A DNA stretch of 64,000 bases from Podarcis raffonei. Lineage: Eukaryota; Chordata; Lepidosauria; Squamata; Lacertidae. The translations under genes and the position numbers were made by a program. Position 1 is the stretch's first letter. Each line of letters starts with the position of its first letter. The DNA lies in the NCBI RefSeq assembly GCF_027172205.1, contig NC_070614.1:49230001-49294000 (forward strand), read 5' to 3'. This document shows, piece by piece, positions 44,501-56,450 of this stretch. The notes under the pieces are model-generated. The model saw only the letters and a list, made by a program, of their open reading frames with translations. It was not told the origin of the DNA and did not search any database.

Positions 44501-47500
44501 CCTGATCTTTGTCCCCCCCCCCCGTCTCTTTTTCAGCGTAGCCTACCTCGCAGGAGTGTCGCGAGGCGTTGCTTATTTATTTGCCGCATTTATATCCAGC
44601 CTTTCTCTCCCAAAGGAGTTCAAGGTGGCGCACGTGGCTCTCCCCACCCCCATCTCACCCTCGCAGCCACCCTGTGGGGTAGGGTAGGGTAGGAGAGGGG
44701 TTGACTGGCCCGAGGTCGCCCAGTGAGCTTCGTGGCTGAGTGGGAATTCGAACCCTTGTCTCCCAGATCACATAGTTCCACCTTAGTTCTAACCATTGCA
44801 CCGCACTGGCTTAAGAGAAAGAGTGGTGGTGGATGAGGAGGTAAGGTGTGCGTAGAATAATAGAATTGTGGTGTTGAAAAGAACCACGAGGGTCATCTAG
44901 TCCAGGAGTCAGCAAACTTTTTCAGCAGGGGGCCGGTCCACTGTCCATCAGATCTTATTGGGGGCCGGATTATATTTTGAAAAAAATAATGAACGAATTC
45001 CTATGCCCCACAAATAACCCAGAGATGTGTTTAAAATAAAAGCACACATTCTACTCATGTAAAAACACCTGGCAAGCCCCACAAATAAGCCAGAGATGCA
45101 TTTTAAATAAAAGCACACATTTTACTCGTGTAAAAACATGCTGATTCCTGGACCATCTGCGGGCCGGATTTAGAAGGCGATTGGGCCAGATCTGTCCCCC
45201 AGGCCTTATTTTGCCTACCCATGATCTAGTCCAACCCCCTCCAATGCATGAATCCGTAGCGCAATGTGGGGCTTGAACCCACATCCATGAGATCGAGTCT
45301 CTTACTTTATATATACTGGGAACAGTTGCAAAGAAATGATTATTCAGAAATTGCATATATGGCACACTTGGCTGCTTATTTTGCGTTTATATCCCACCTT
45401 TTCCTCCAAGGAACTCAAGCGGGTGTATGTGGTCCCACCCCAAAAGAACCCCCTATAGTTCCCACAACAACCCCATGAGGTAGTATTAGGCTGAGAGGCA
45501 GTGAGTAGACCCAAGGTCGTGCACTGAGTGGGGGATTCAAACTCTGGTCCCTCTCTGGTCCTGGCTCACTGCTCCTAAGGAGAGAGTGTGGCTTCAGGGA
45601 GGGGGTTGTTCTCTAATGGGGGATGGTGGGCAAAAAATGTACTGGAAGGTACATTTCAAACTATTAATACGTGATGCTCAGTGATAGTGCAGAAGCAGTT
45701 TTAATTTGTACCTGCTGACTTGGGCAGATGGGAAGTTCATTATAGTGTAAAAATGGAGTCTGGGGTTGCAGTTTGGCAATTGGATGCAGATTATACCTTT
45801 GACACTGATTTGTAGAAGCAAAAAAGTGGGCAGAGCTAAGTGGGCAGAGCTTAAGGCCCTGCGTAGTGGGTGGCGACAGTAAGATTGGAAAGAGCAGAGG
45901 CAGAGTGGGAAAACAGCTAAAACCGTGGGAAAGACAGCTCTTTCAGGGAGAGATCAGATGAAGCAAATGCCGGCAGAGCTGTCTTGGCATAAACAAGTGG
46001 ATGGGAGTAGATAACTGTAGAATGTCTTACAGCAGTAACCTTGAGAAGTACTAGTAATCAGCGGCATTAAAGAAGTGGAAGAAGAGAAGGGAGTCTCAGT
46101 TGGTGTGAGCTCTTAAGAACTGCAAGAATGTTTCTTAATTTGCTCCCCACTTTCCCTTGCCCGTTCTTCCCACTCTCAGGAGTTGGAAGCCATTAAAGCT
46201 CGAGTGCGAGAGATGGAGGAGGAAGCAGAGAAGCTAAAAGAGCTGCAGAACGAAGTTGAGAAACAAATGAACATGAGCCCCCCGCCTGGCAACGGTAAGT
46301 CTCCTTAAGTTTCTTATAATTAATTTGTGCTCACTCCTCGTCTTCCTCCCCCCACCTCCCGCAAAAGGTGGCAAGTATTCAGATACAGGGGATGGTGAGA
46401 AGTTAGGAATTGTGTAATGGGTAAGAAACATCTATAGAGGTCTCTTAAGTACGCAAACGAGACGTTATTGCTGACACTTTGAGGCTCTTGAATTCTGTGT
46501 TGGCCAGATCAAATTGATGTCCTTTTAAAAAATAGCCTAAGAGGGATGACATGGGGAAATTACATTGGAAGAAAGGAAGATGCTTTGTGGGACCCCTGGT
46601 CCATCTAGCTCAGGTACCAGGGTTTATGGACATCTCGAGTTCCTCTACCTGCAGAAATTTCATTAATGTAGAATAGACTAAATGGCTCATCTGGGCGTTG
46701 GAGTTGTTTTGGGAGATCGGATTCATGGATTGATTGTTTTAAAGTATTTGTAAACCTCTCTTCCATAGGAAAGTATAATAAGGCAAGATACGGCACAAAG
46801 ACAACAACGGCCTTGGTTTAAACCCCCCCCAAAAAGTTTAATTTCCTTAGCATTGTCTTTACAGGGGTTTGTAACAATCCCAGTTTGGGCTCTGGTATAC
46901 ATTAGCTAACCAGAGGCACTTTCACTGCACTGTTTTCAACAGCTGCTAAAGACTATTTTGGTTAAGCAAGCCAGACATGTAACTTTATTGTGTCTACTTG
47001 TATTTAAACAAAATAAATGCAGTATAGAGCTAGGACAATTCCGGTGCAGGGCAGAACAAAGCAAGCTACTTTCCTTAACAGTTAGGATAAATGGAAGGTT
47101 AACTTGATGCCTTTAAAATTCATTTCAGGGAATTCATTTTTCCCTTGTCAGCAGAGGACATGGGAGTGTGTTTTAGATGATACGCATTTACCCCATTCAT
47201 TTATCGGCTGTGGGGTTCCAAATTCTGTTTGAGTCTCGTGGCACTGAAGTGGGGTGAATGATTTATTTGTTTCATAATACATATTTGTTTGTAAAAAACA
47301 CACAAAGTGGCTTACAAAAGTTAAAATGGTAAAATCGAGACAGGTTTACAGCCCTACTTTAAAACGTAAACATTAAAATTACTTGAACTTTCTAAGCATC
47401 TGAGTAGGTGTGTCTACCAGACATGTTTAAGCAGGCAGACCTGCTTGATCTCAAAAGGCAGGGAGTTCCAAAGTGTAGGCGCTGCCACCACACTTAACAA

Positions 47501-50500
47501 TCAAGTTCTTACAAATGCAGGACACCTGTGGTAGAGAAAGGAAGTTGCTTAAAGCACGTCCAAAGCTCTGATTCTCCATCGCAAATGGATGTGTGAATGT
47601 GCCGGCCCTGCAATTACATTACTTTAGCAAACAGCTTTGTGGAGGTGACCTGATTAAGACTGGATTGTTTTGCTGTATCAGATGTGTAGCTAGTCACTTT
47701 TGAATATAGTTTTCTAGAAAGGCAGGATAGAAGTGTGTTAAATAAGTCTAAAAAATAAAAATGTAGCTGTGCCTAAAGTCTGGAGACTTGTTTTGCCAGG
47801 TGTCTTGTCCCAAACGAAGATGTGCTTGTGTAGGTGAGAGCCTTTTTGCAGATGAATGAAGAGGTGTTTCAGTTGGGTGTTTCAGCTCTTACAGCATCAA
47901 CATTGTGTGACTAAGGATTTTGAGCTGGCTTCTTCCTCTTTCCCACCCACCCCCTTTGCTGGAAACTTCAGTCAGTCAAATACAGGCTGGTGCTGATGGG
48001 AGTTGCAGCCCAGCAAAATCTGGAGGGCACCAAATTTTGCTTTATATCCAGGAAGTCTCAGGTTCAACCTCTGGCCTCCCCAGGTAGACCTGGCAATGCC
48101 CCCCTGCCTGAAATTCTGGAGAATGGCTGCCACAAAGGTGGCTTCCTTTGTTCCTAGTTAAAATTGTTCAAACCAACTTTCAGATGCTAAAAGAAAGGTG
48201 CTGTGTTGTACTTACCTGGAGAGAGAATCCCATGCAGAGGGTTTGTGAGGCTGGTGGTGTCCAAAACAGTGCCAAGATTGCTTGGCCCAGGTGCTGGGCC
48301 TTTTCCCGCCTCATTTTGTTGCTTTCCAGCAGACTTGGCTAGCCACTTCTGGAGGAAGCACTGTCCAATCAGCATGTGCCTTTCCCCGGGTCCCAGAATC
48401 ATTGGAGGCAATTCTTCCTCCTCCAGTATTTTCCCGGCCAGATGCATTTTGTACCTGGTTGCGACCAAGTGAAGATGCCCAGGCGCCAGGGTGGCACCTG
48501 ACGTTTCCACCATCTGGAGGTGCATGCCTGGGGGATCCTTGGATCTTGACTGTTTTCACACACTAGCAACACACCCTGTAGTATTCTATCTGTTATACCG
48601 TATTTTTCGCCCTATAGGACGCACCTAGTTTTTTAGGAGGGAAATCAAGGAAAACATTTTTATTTCCCCCCCAGGTTTGCGCAGCCATCCCCAAGCGCTC
48701 CGTCTCCCTCTTCTGCCTTCAGGGACAGCCTCTCTAGCCTCCGTGGGGCAGCGGATTGCCCCGCTGTCCCCCGAGTTTGTGGGGCTGGCGGGGGGGGAGA
48801 AGCAAGCTTGCTTCTGCCCCCCCCCCGCCAGCCTCCAGATCAGGTTTGGGGATAGCGGGGTGGCGGCGCTCCGCCTCCCCGCTATCCCCCGAGCTTGTGG
48901 GGCTGGCGGGGGGGGGGGGGAGAAGCAAGCTTGCTCCCCCCCTGCCAGCCTCCAGACCAGGTTGAGGAATAGCGGGGTGGCGGCGCTGCGCCTCCCCGCT
49001 GTCCTCCGAGCTTTTGGGCTGCAGGCTGCTGCCCATAAGCCTTGCGAGCCCGCGGGACCTCCCGCCGGGCTTGCAAGACTTGTGGATAGCTTCCTGAAGC
49101 CTGGAGAGCGAGAGCGGTCAGTGCGCACCAACCCCTCTCGCTCTCCAGGCTTCAGCAAAAGCCTGCATTCGCCCCATAGGACGCACACACATTTCCCCTT
49201 CATTTTTGGAGGGGAAAAAGTGCGTCCTATAGGGCGAAAAATACGGTTTTCTATCTGCGCTGTCGGAACAAATTTCAGGAACCAAAAGGTCGCATTGAAA
49301 AATACGAGTTTCAAGCCAACCGGTCCGTTTTGGCGACTGTAACCCTAGTTTAAGGAGCCATTTGGCGGCCAGGTTATATATCCAGGTGTCTTAACACTGC
49401 CTTACACTGTTTCTTTCTCCCCAGCTGGCCCAGTCATCATGTCTTTAGAAGAAAAGATGGAAGCAGATGCCAGGTCCATATATGTAGGCAACGTAAGTCT
49501 GTTCCCTGCAGCCCAGCTCAATCAGAAGGCCAAGAGAAGTATCATGGGTTTCCTCACCATTTTCAATCCTTGGTTTCAGGTGGATTACGGGGCGACAGCA
49601 GAGGAGCTGGAGGCTCACTTCCACGGCTGCGGCTCCGTCAACCGGGTGACCATCCTCTGCGATAAGTACACTGGCCATCCCAAGGGGTGAGTGCGTGTGA
49701 CGGGATGGGGAAGCCGGGTGTGTTTTTCCGTCTCGGTGAGTGATTGCCTTTTAAGCCTGCCCATTTTCTCTCCCCAGGTTTGCCTACATTGAATTCTCGG
49801 ACAAGGAGTCGGTGAGGACGTCCTTAGCGTTAGATGAGTCGCTGTTCAGGGGAAGGCAGATTAAGGTGTGTACACTCTTCGACCAGGTCCCTTCCCCCTC
49901 TGAAACGTCATCTTGTGGGTGAGAAGTTTGTGTAGTGCTGGGTGACGAAGGCTCTGAGTTGCTCGATCCTTTTTACAGTTTCAAATTTATTTACTGAGAC
50001 TTAATTCAGAACTACACAAAAGTTCATGCCCATTACAAAGTATCTTTTTATAATATAAACAGCTACTTAGCCTAAAAAAGAACAATTCAGAAAGGAGTAA
50101 AGGCAAGAAGAAGGAAAATAGAGAAAGAGAAAAGGTTAGAGAAATACTAGAATAAAAGCACTTCTGGTTTTCTGTCCTGCGGCTATAGTATTCACTCCTT
50201 AAGATCCAACCATTCTATCTTCTATAGACCAGCAATTGCAATATGTAAGCAGAGTTTAAAAACAGTTGCATAAGGGACTTACAAACATTTACCTTTTAAA
50301 CATAAACGTATCTTTCCGAAAAAAACAGAGTCCTTTTTGTTGGGGATAATTCAGAGGGAAATTCCCAGGTGTCAAAAAAACTATGTATGCTACTACTGCG
50401 GCCCAAGAATGACAACTTAAAACTGATGATATACACACAGCTTGCAGATTTAACATATAGAATCAGAAGAATACACATTTAAAGAAGACTGGGAAATGTT

Positions 50501-51691
50501 TACTGAGTATAGGGGTGAAACTCTGTTCATTTAAAAACGCTGGTAGCATTACGTTGAATTCAACAGTGTAAATAAGATTTGATGGATGTAACAGTGGATT
50601 ACCGAATGGTTGAGTTCATGTAGAATATGCAGTGATGTATGGAATGCAAAATGAACCACCGAAAGAGAAGAAGCGAAGTCACTGATTTAAGGTTGCCTAA
50701 ATGAATATTTTGAAATGTAATTTAGAAAATATAATAAAAATTATATATATAAAAAGTTGTGTGAGGATGGGCTGGGGGTGGTTTCTGGGGTACCCTTGCT
50801 CTTGAGGCTAAGGGGATCTTCTCCTTTTGAAGGTGATTCCCAAACGGACCAACCGCCCTGGGATCAGCACCACAGACCGGGGTTTCCCCCGGACCCGGTA
50901 CAGAGGGAGAGGATCCGGCTACAGCAGTTCCCGGGCCCGTTTCTACAGCGGCTTTAGCAGCAGGCCACCGCGAGGGCGCGCATACAGGTCTGGCACGACG
51001 GTGGCGGCAGGTTGGGGGAGGAGCTTCTATGCTCCTGCCTTGCAGGGGTTCTGGTGGGGTGGCGGCTGGAGTAGGGGATATCTATTGGCTTAGAGTGGGA
51101 GGGCTCTTGATGCCCCCAGACTGGAAGTAGACTGCACCAAGTGAGAGAGGTGATGGGCTGGGAACCACGACTGCTCTTGTTAAGCAGCAGCGCTGAGAAA
51201 AAACGACTTTATAACTTGAACCAGCATTTTAATGACATTTCCAGTTGTAGATGCTGCTGGATTTGAGACTTCGAAGGAGGAAGCAATTCCAAGTATTGGA
51301 GTTGGGTCAGTTTTAATGTCATATTGCCAGTATTTTAATCTGAGTGTTCTTCAATCAGATTTGTAAGCTTTGGAAAGCCAGAGTTTTGGGTTGGGGTGTT
51401 TATTATTATTATTATTGAAAGGTGGTCAGGTTCTCAAACGCGGGCTTTAGAATTTTTTTAGTCAGGACAGAAACTTTGCAAGCCAGAAAAAAAAACAACC
51501 TTAAAAACTCAAAACCTGGCTTGCACAGACCAAAGCAAGCCACTCTCAAGGAGCTGAGCATTGTCCCAACTCTGAGGTCTTTAGGGTTTTGAGTTACTTA
51601 GCAAACCTTTCGTCTCTCTTTCATTAACCTGTGTCCTTCTTCTCTCCACAGGGGCCGGGCCAGAGCGACCTCATGGTATTCCCCTTACTAA
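44022..51691 (+). CDS. PABPN1: PABPN1, nuclear poly(A)-binding protein 1, complete
   Basis: Binds nascent poly(A) tails in the nucleus and stimulates poly(A) polymerase. Exons: 44022-44444, 46180-46294, 49425-49492, 49580-49686, 49778-49865, 50833-50987 and 51652-51691, stop TAA: 996 bp, 331 residues (human 306). Phases agree throughout. The Gly/Ala/Glu-rich N-terminus ends in [10 protein letters not shown], identical to human except Ser for Gly. The coiled coil is at about 142-175 ([19 protein letters not shown]). The RRM is at about 197-271, with RNP2 SIYVGN and RNP1 KGFAYIEF. An Arg-rich C-terminus ends in [10 protein letters not shown], exactly as in human. The ATG at 44022 is the first after an in-frame stop. 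The N-terminal run of ten alanines of human PABPN1 is absent; the longest run is four. Intron 3 is only 87 bp and open in frame (see findings). Confidence 0.97.
44566..44812 (-). repeat. MIR-like tRNA-SINE in PABPN1 intron 1
   Basis: The complement has AAGCCAGTGCGGTGCAATGG, GGGTTCGAATTCCCACTC and the core CTCACTGGGCGACCTCGGGC. Confidence 0.8.
44853..45305 (-). repeat. tRNA-Lys/CR1-tail SINE split by a hAT MITE
   Basis: Left part TAGAATAATAGAATTGTGGT ... GGTCATCTAGTC; right part ATCTAGTCCAACCCCCTCCA ... GGGGCTTGAACCCACATCC. The insertion occupies 44903-45223. The tRNA head is cut off near the anticodon. Confidence 0.8.
44903..45223. mobile_element. hAT-type MITE inserted in the SINE
   Basis: Ends CAGGAGTCAGCAAAC and (inverted) CATGGGTAGGCAAAA, with a perfect 8-bp duplication ATCTAGTC at 44895-44902 and 45224-45231. 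Two internal copies of ACAAATA(A/G)CCCAGAGATG-like sequence. Confidence 0.88.
45383..45592 (-). repeat. MIR-like tRNA-SINE, second copy in PABPN1 intron 1
   Basis: GCGTTTATATCCCACCTTTT, CAAGGTCGTGCACTGAGTGG and ATTCAAACTCTGGTCCC. Confidence 0.7.
46295..48592 (+). other. PABPN1: PABPN1 intron 2, mostly unclassified
   Basis: Decayed LINE-tail-like sequence at 47240-47480 and a tRNA-SINE remnant at 48030-48130; otherwise nothing recognisable. Confidence 0.5.
48593..49248. mobile_element. TIR DNA transposon, non-autonomous, with internal GC-rich tandem repeats
   Basis: Termini CCGTATTTTTCGCCCTATAG at 48598 and (inverted) at 49246. Flanked by 9-bp direct repeats TTCTATCTG at 48584-48592 and 49249-49257. 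The interior has three units of about 119 bp starting near 48769, 48887 and 49007 (CCGAGCTTGTGGGGCTGG). It lies in PABPN1 intron 2. Superfamily uncertain. Confidence 0.75.
50470..50755 (+). repeat. L1 LINE 3' end in PABPN1 intron 5
   Basis: TTTAAAGAAGACTGGGAAAT reads FKEDWEM, the end of squamate L1 ORF2, followed by the 3' UTR and an AATAAAAATTATATATA tail. Confidence 0.75.
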
Positions 51692-51776
51692 AAACAAAAA
51701 AAAGTGGTTGTTTTAGGAAGGAGGAAAAAAAAAGAAAAAAAATGAAGATTGTTACCATGACGGAAAAAAAAATACT
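51692..51776 (+). promoter_or_regulatory. PABPN1: A-rich element at the start of the PABPN1 3' UTR
   Basis: Runs of A interrupted by single bases directly after the stop. In human PABPN1 an A-rich region in the 3' UTR is bound by the protein itself and promotes retention of the last intron, lowering its own expression. Position and composition here fit that role; the role in this species is inferred. Confidence 0.55.
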
Positions 51777-52105
51777 GTTGGTGGGAGGTGGAAGTGTCTA
51801 ATGCTGTGCAGAAAAAGAGGGCTGACTTATTGGGAGGGGGGAAGATGTAAACATGGGGCAGGGGGTCAAATCCTGTTGTCAAATTTCCACCTGCTGGTAT
51901 TGCTGACTTGAGCCCTGTCCCCACCACGCCACCCCCCCGTCCAGCTCCTCATCCTTTTCTCCCATCTGCAGAGATTGTTGGGCATAACCGAGCCATTCTT
52001 CCTCTCATGCCTTTTTTTTTTTAATTGTTGCCCTGCATTTGGGGGAGGGGGCAGATGTGGGGGAGGGTTTGCCGACACCCCGAAACCTTTTGTGATACTA
52101 TTTTT

Positions 52106-52134
52106 GTGTGTGTGTGTGTGAGAGAGAGAGAGAG
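52106..52134 (+). repeat. GT/GA microsatellite in the PABPN1 3' UTR
   Basis: Alternating GT followed by alternating GA. Confidence 0.9.
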
Positions 52135-53818
52135 TTTTGTAGTTTTTGTTCATCTTCCCAACCTTTCCCTCTGCAGCCTTTGCCCATTCCGGTATGCCTG
52201 TTTCCCCCGCTCTCTCTCGTGTGCTTGGTTCTCCCCAAATCTCGTTTGCTCCCCCCCCCCCTTTGCTTCAGGAATTAGCAGGGAGCGGGACTTGGGGTTC
52301 CTGCCTCCCGCGGTGGTGATCCTGCCCAGTCCCAGACGTCCACCACTCTCTTTCTCACTTTGGGCAGACAAGTCTCTCTCAGCATCCCTCTCTAGGTGTG
52401 TGTCTGTGTATGTGTGTCTACGTCAGACGGGGGAGCCTGCCTTGGGGTTTTCTCTTACCCCATTGATCCCAAACTCCCCAATGGAGAAATGCCCCTGAAA
52501 TGCTAATTCTAAAACAGGCTGGCGGGTGGGGAAGGTCCTGTAAAAATGGGCACCCCTCCCTCAGCGCCACACATAACTGCGACTGCGTCCCATTTTGTTC
52601 TTCCTGTCTTTGCCCCTGCGTCGCTGCCTCTCCCACCACCCCTGGGGTTATGTTATATGCCTTGTTTGAGTGTCTTTATCTTTACAGGTTTCTTTATTTT
52701 TTAGCCTGAAGAAATGACACCGAAACCTGAAGCTGTAGAGACCAGGGGCCGGGGAGAGGACACCCTTTTTTGGGACAGGGGGTGGGGGGATGGAGGGAGC
52801 GGGGAGGAATTGAGGCCCATATTTCCATGTGGGAGAATGGTTTTTTTAAAGAGAGAGAGAGAGAGAGAAAGAGAGAAAGGGGGAGGAGAGCCAGATTGGG
52901 CTGGAGGGCAGGGAAGAGGAAAGGGGGAGAAATAGAATAAAATGTTATGAGGGCAAAAAAAAAAATTAATAAAAAATAAAGATGTTTTTTGGAAGAAAGA
53001 TGAGTGTTGAGTGATTTATTATACTTTTTATTAGTTTTCAATTACAATCCAATTATTACAATTCCAATTTATAATACAATTATTAATACCAATCGTTCAA
53101 ATATCGTATTATATAATTTAGATAAAGTGGCCCTCCGCATGCTAGATTTGATGGTTTGATTATTGTGTTTATTTCTGCGTTCAAGAATCTTACTAATTTC
53201 CATTGCATTCTGGTCATCATAATAATCCCTTATACAACAACTGCAGTTTTAATAGCTTCTATTCGTGTTGGAACATTAAATGATTTATAAAACCGCAAGT
53301 GAAGAACTCAAAACTATATCCTCCTTCCTGTGTGTGGCAATTAATCTTCCTTTGGCGTTTCTTCCTGTCCTTGTAAGATGTTATGTCTTCCTTTCCCTCA
53401 GTTGTTTATTTTTCCCGTCATGCCTTGGGCGGATCTGATAAGTATTGCGTGATCTTGCAGCTAGGACTCCTGGGTTCCACTCTTGCGAATAAAGACACAT
53501 AACCTCTTCCTTTTGGAAGATGTAATTTAATTTCCCTCGCACTTTAACTGCTTTCCTCAAAAGCAGGAAGTTGTTTTTAGAAATGAGAGCACAGTCCAGG
53601 ACTTCAGGCTGCTCCTTAGCAAATAAGCAGCTCCTCTGGCTGACAGAAACATCGCCTGCCTGCATCAACTTGCCTTCAGCCAGATGGGAAAATTAGCAAG
53701 AGACACACAAAGTGGCTGAGGTGTCAGCAATGAGCTGTGGCACTGCTCTCCCTTTTCTAGTTAGAGCCGCAGAGCGCCGATGTGGCCGTTGACTCTTCCT
53801 GTGGGACTGTGGCAGGTA

Positions 53819-54038
53819 CAGTAGTACCTCAGGTTAAGTACTTAATTCATTCCAGAGGTCCGTACTTAACCTGAAACTGTTCTTAACCTGAAGCATCACT
53901 TTAGCGAATGGGGCCTGCTGCCGCGCCGCCGGAGCACAATTTCTGTTCTTATCCTGAAGCAAAGTTCTTAACCTGAAGCACTATTTCTGGGTTAGCGGAG
54001 TCTGTAACCTGAAGCGTATGTAACCCGAGGTACCACTG
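53819..54038. mobile_element. Tigger-like MITE, full length
   Basis: TA|CAGTAGTACCTCAGG and CCGAGGTACCACTG|TA termini. Confidence 0.88.
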
Positions 54039-54559
54039 TAATCCTTAAGTGAGCAAGCAAGGAGGAAGTTGCATGGCTGAATCGGCAGTTGAGAGTTTGC
54101 AAACGTGCTTAGGGTGAGGAAACAACTTGGAAGACTGCTTGGACGCCGGTGGAGGAAAAGCGGTCGAAAACAAGTGGACACCAGTGAGGGCTAAACGTTG
54201 AGCCTCCTTGGTGGCAGCGAAGGCAGAAAAGAAGGCACATTTTGCTGCCTCCATTGTTCCAGGTCCCGTCTGGCCTGAAGGAGGTGGTGGAACAGACGGA
54301 AGCTCACTGTTGACTTTGCAAAGCATTTTGAGGATGAACCTTTAATTCCCAGGAACCTTGGCTGCTGTTAAAAGCAGATGGATCTCAAGGCTTTCCCAGA
54401 ACGCAGTCTAGTGCTGTTGCGTTGGATGAGTTTCGCTTTGTAAGGCTCGATGGACAAGGTCAGCAGGATTAGTCAGAAAAGCCACGTGTATTCTGGGCCC
54501 TTGCCTAAGAAGGCATTAATCCAGCTCCCTGGCCCAGCCAGTTGTCTCCTCTAATTATA

Positions 54560-55130
54560 TATATATAATTTATATAACATATATATAATATTATTAGTTT
54601 TTTAACATACCATTTTCAACAGTAATTAAACATTTACATCTTAATTTTTTTGACTTCCATCAGTCCTGTGAAAATTTTCCAATCTAATCTCTTAGTATGC
54701 ATTTCTTATTTTCCCTATTACATTTCAAATTCATAACCAATATCTTTTTCTACTTTGTAACACTTCGTATATTTCTCCTTACGAAACGTCTTGTAGTCCT
54801 ACTAGCGTAATTTGTTGATTACAGTTTCTTTTCAAATACTTCGTATACTTCTTCCAATCTTCTGTAAATCTCTGGTCCCGCAGGTTTCGAATCCTTCCTG
54901 TCATTTTGTCCAATTCTGCATAGTCCATTAATTTCGTCTGCCATTCTTCTTTCGTCAGAATTTCTTCTTGCTTCCATTTCTGGGCTAACAGTACTCTTGC
55001 CACTGTTGTTGCATATAAGAACAGTTTAACATCTTGCCAAGACAATTTAATGTCTTGGCCTATAATACCAAGTAAAAATGCTTCTGGTTTTTTTTAAGAA
55101 TATGTATTTCAACATCTTTTTCATCTCATT
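54560..55130 (-). repeat. L1 LINE, ORF2 C-terminus and 3' UTR, minus strand
   Basis: An 88-codon minus-strand frame reads LLAQKWKQEEILTKEEWQ and RFTEDWKKYTKYL, the conserved end of L1 ORF2. The rest is 5'-truncated. Confidence 0.85.
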
Positions 55131-55139
55131 ATATATCAG

Positions 55140-56450
55140 GGAAATGTTAAGTAACTACTGGCCAGTTGCCAGTCTCCCTTTGGGAAGGGTTCTAGAGCAG
55201 GTGGTGGTGGACCAGATCCAGGAGCTCTTAGAAAAAAACTGATTTTCTAGATCCATTCCAATCAGGGTTTTGGCGCAGAAACTGCTTTGATTGCCCTGTA
55301 TGAAGCCTGTCGGGAGAGAGACGGAAAATGTCCCCCATTAATTCTCAACCTCTCAGCGGCTTTCAATACCAAGTTTTGGGTGGGTGGCACCGCTTGGGGT
55401 CATTCTGGTCCTACTTGAATGCTCGTTTCTAGAGGGCAAAGCTTGGGGAGTGGTCTCCAGGGCCCCTGGCGTGTGGGGCTCCTCAGGGTTCAGTTTTATT
55501 CCTCACATTGTGGAGCACTGAGTGGAGTTATCTAGAGGTTTGGAATTTCATTGTCAACAATACAGTGGTACCTCAGGTTAAGTACTTAATTCGTTCCGGA
55601 GGTCTGTACTTAACCTGAAACTGTTCTTAACCTGAAGCACCACTTTAGCTAATTGGGCCTCCTGCTGCTGCCGCCGCGCTGCCGGAGCATGATTTCTGTT
55701 CTCATCTTGAAGCAAAGTGCTTAACCTGAAGCACTATTTCTGGGTTGGCAGAGTCTGTAACCTGAAGCGTATGTAACCTGAGATACCACTGTATGCTGAT
55801 GACACCCAGCTCCACTTTACATCTGTAATGGACTGGATGAGAGCCAACAAACTGACGCTCAATCCAGATTAAGACTGAAGCCCAGCTATGCCCCTATCTG
55901 GGCAGGGATAACCTAACCTGTTGTCTCTGCTCTCATAACCAGGTTTGGAAGCTTCAGCTCGTCCCGAATTAGAAGGCCATTTTAAGCCTATTGCACCAAT
56001 CCTGGCTCAATCGCACTGGCTGCCAATTAGCTTCTGGGCCCAATTCAAAGTGCCGGTGTTTGACATATAAAGTCTTAAGCGACTCAGGACCGCGATACCT
56101 CAGGGACTACCTCCCCATATGAACTGACCTTGCGATTGGCACCTGAGGCCCTTTGCCTCCACAAGAGGTCTGGTCGGGCAGCAACATGAGGATGGGTCTT
56201 TTTTCTGTGGTGGCTGTGTGTGCCAGAGAGGCACACCTTGCTCCTTCATTATATATCTTTAGGTCCCAGATGAAAACATACTTCTCCCAGCCTTTGGATG
56301 ATCAGTATTCTACGGCCTTGGAAATGTATTGGGTATGTGTTACTGGTTTGTTTTTATTACCCATTTTGTGTTCTCATGTATTTTTATGTTGTGAACTATC
56401 CTGTGTTCTTCAGGTGAAGGGCAGTATACAAATTTAATAAATAATAATAG
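55140..56450 (+). repeat. L2-like LINE, RT to 3' tail, split by a MITE
   Basis: YWPVASLPLGRVLEQ-like and DPFQSGF-like stretches, then YADDTQLHF (the RT active-site YADD) right after the MITE, and the 3' region ending AATTTAATAAATAATAATAG. The MITE at 55563-55791 separates the RT halves. Frames are broken many times. Confidence 0.85.
55563..55791. mobile_element. Tigger-like MITE inside the L2-like LINE
   Basis: TA|CAGTGGTACCTCAGG and CTGAGATACCACTG|TA termini, inserted just before the YADD-coding bases of the LINE. Confidence 0.9.

Larger units (their letters stand above)
51692..53000 (+). other. PABPN1: PABPN1 3' UTR
   Basis: Follows the stop codon. The first 85 bases are strongly A-rich, with several runs of eight or nine A. 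A GT/GA microsatellite lies at 52106-52134 and a GA tract at 52850-52880. Poly(A) signals AATAAA are at 52968-52973 and 52975-52980, after which the sequence becomes ordinary AT-rich intergenic DNA. Confidence 0.75.

Noticed and set aside
44655-44690. Telomere-like GGGTA repeats
   Set aside because: Only three units, inside a decayed MIR-like SINE; not an interstitial telomere.
43598-44692. 364-codon frame overlapping the PABPN1 start
   Set aside because: It is an Arg/Gly-rich shadow of the PABPN1 CpG island and exon 1 in another frame.
48205-48250. U1 snRNA-like start (TACTTACCTGGAG)
   Set aside because: Only about 11 bases match the 5' end of U1; the rest does not follow U1. It is more likely a chance donor-like motif on the other strand.
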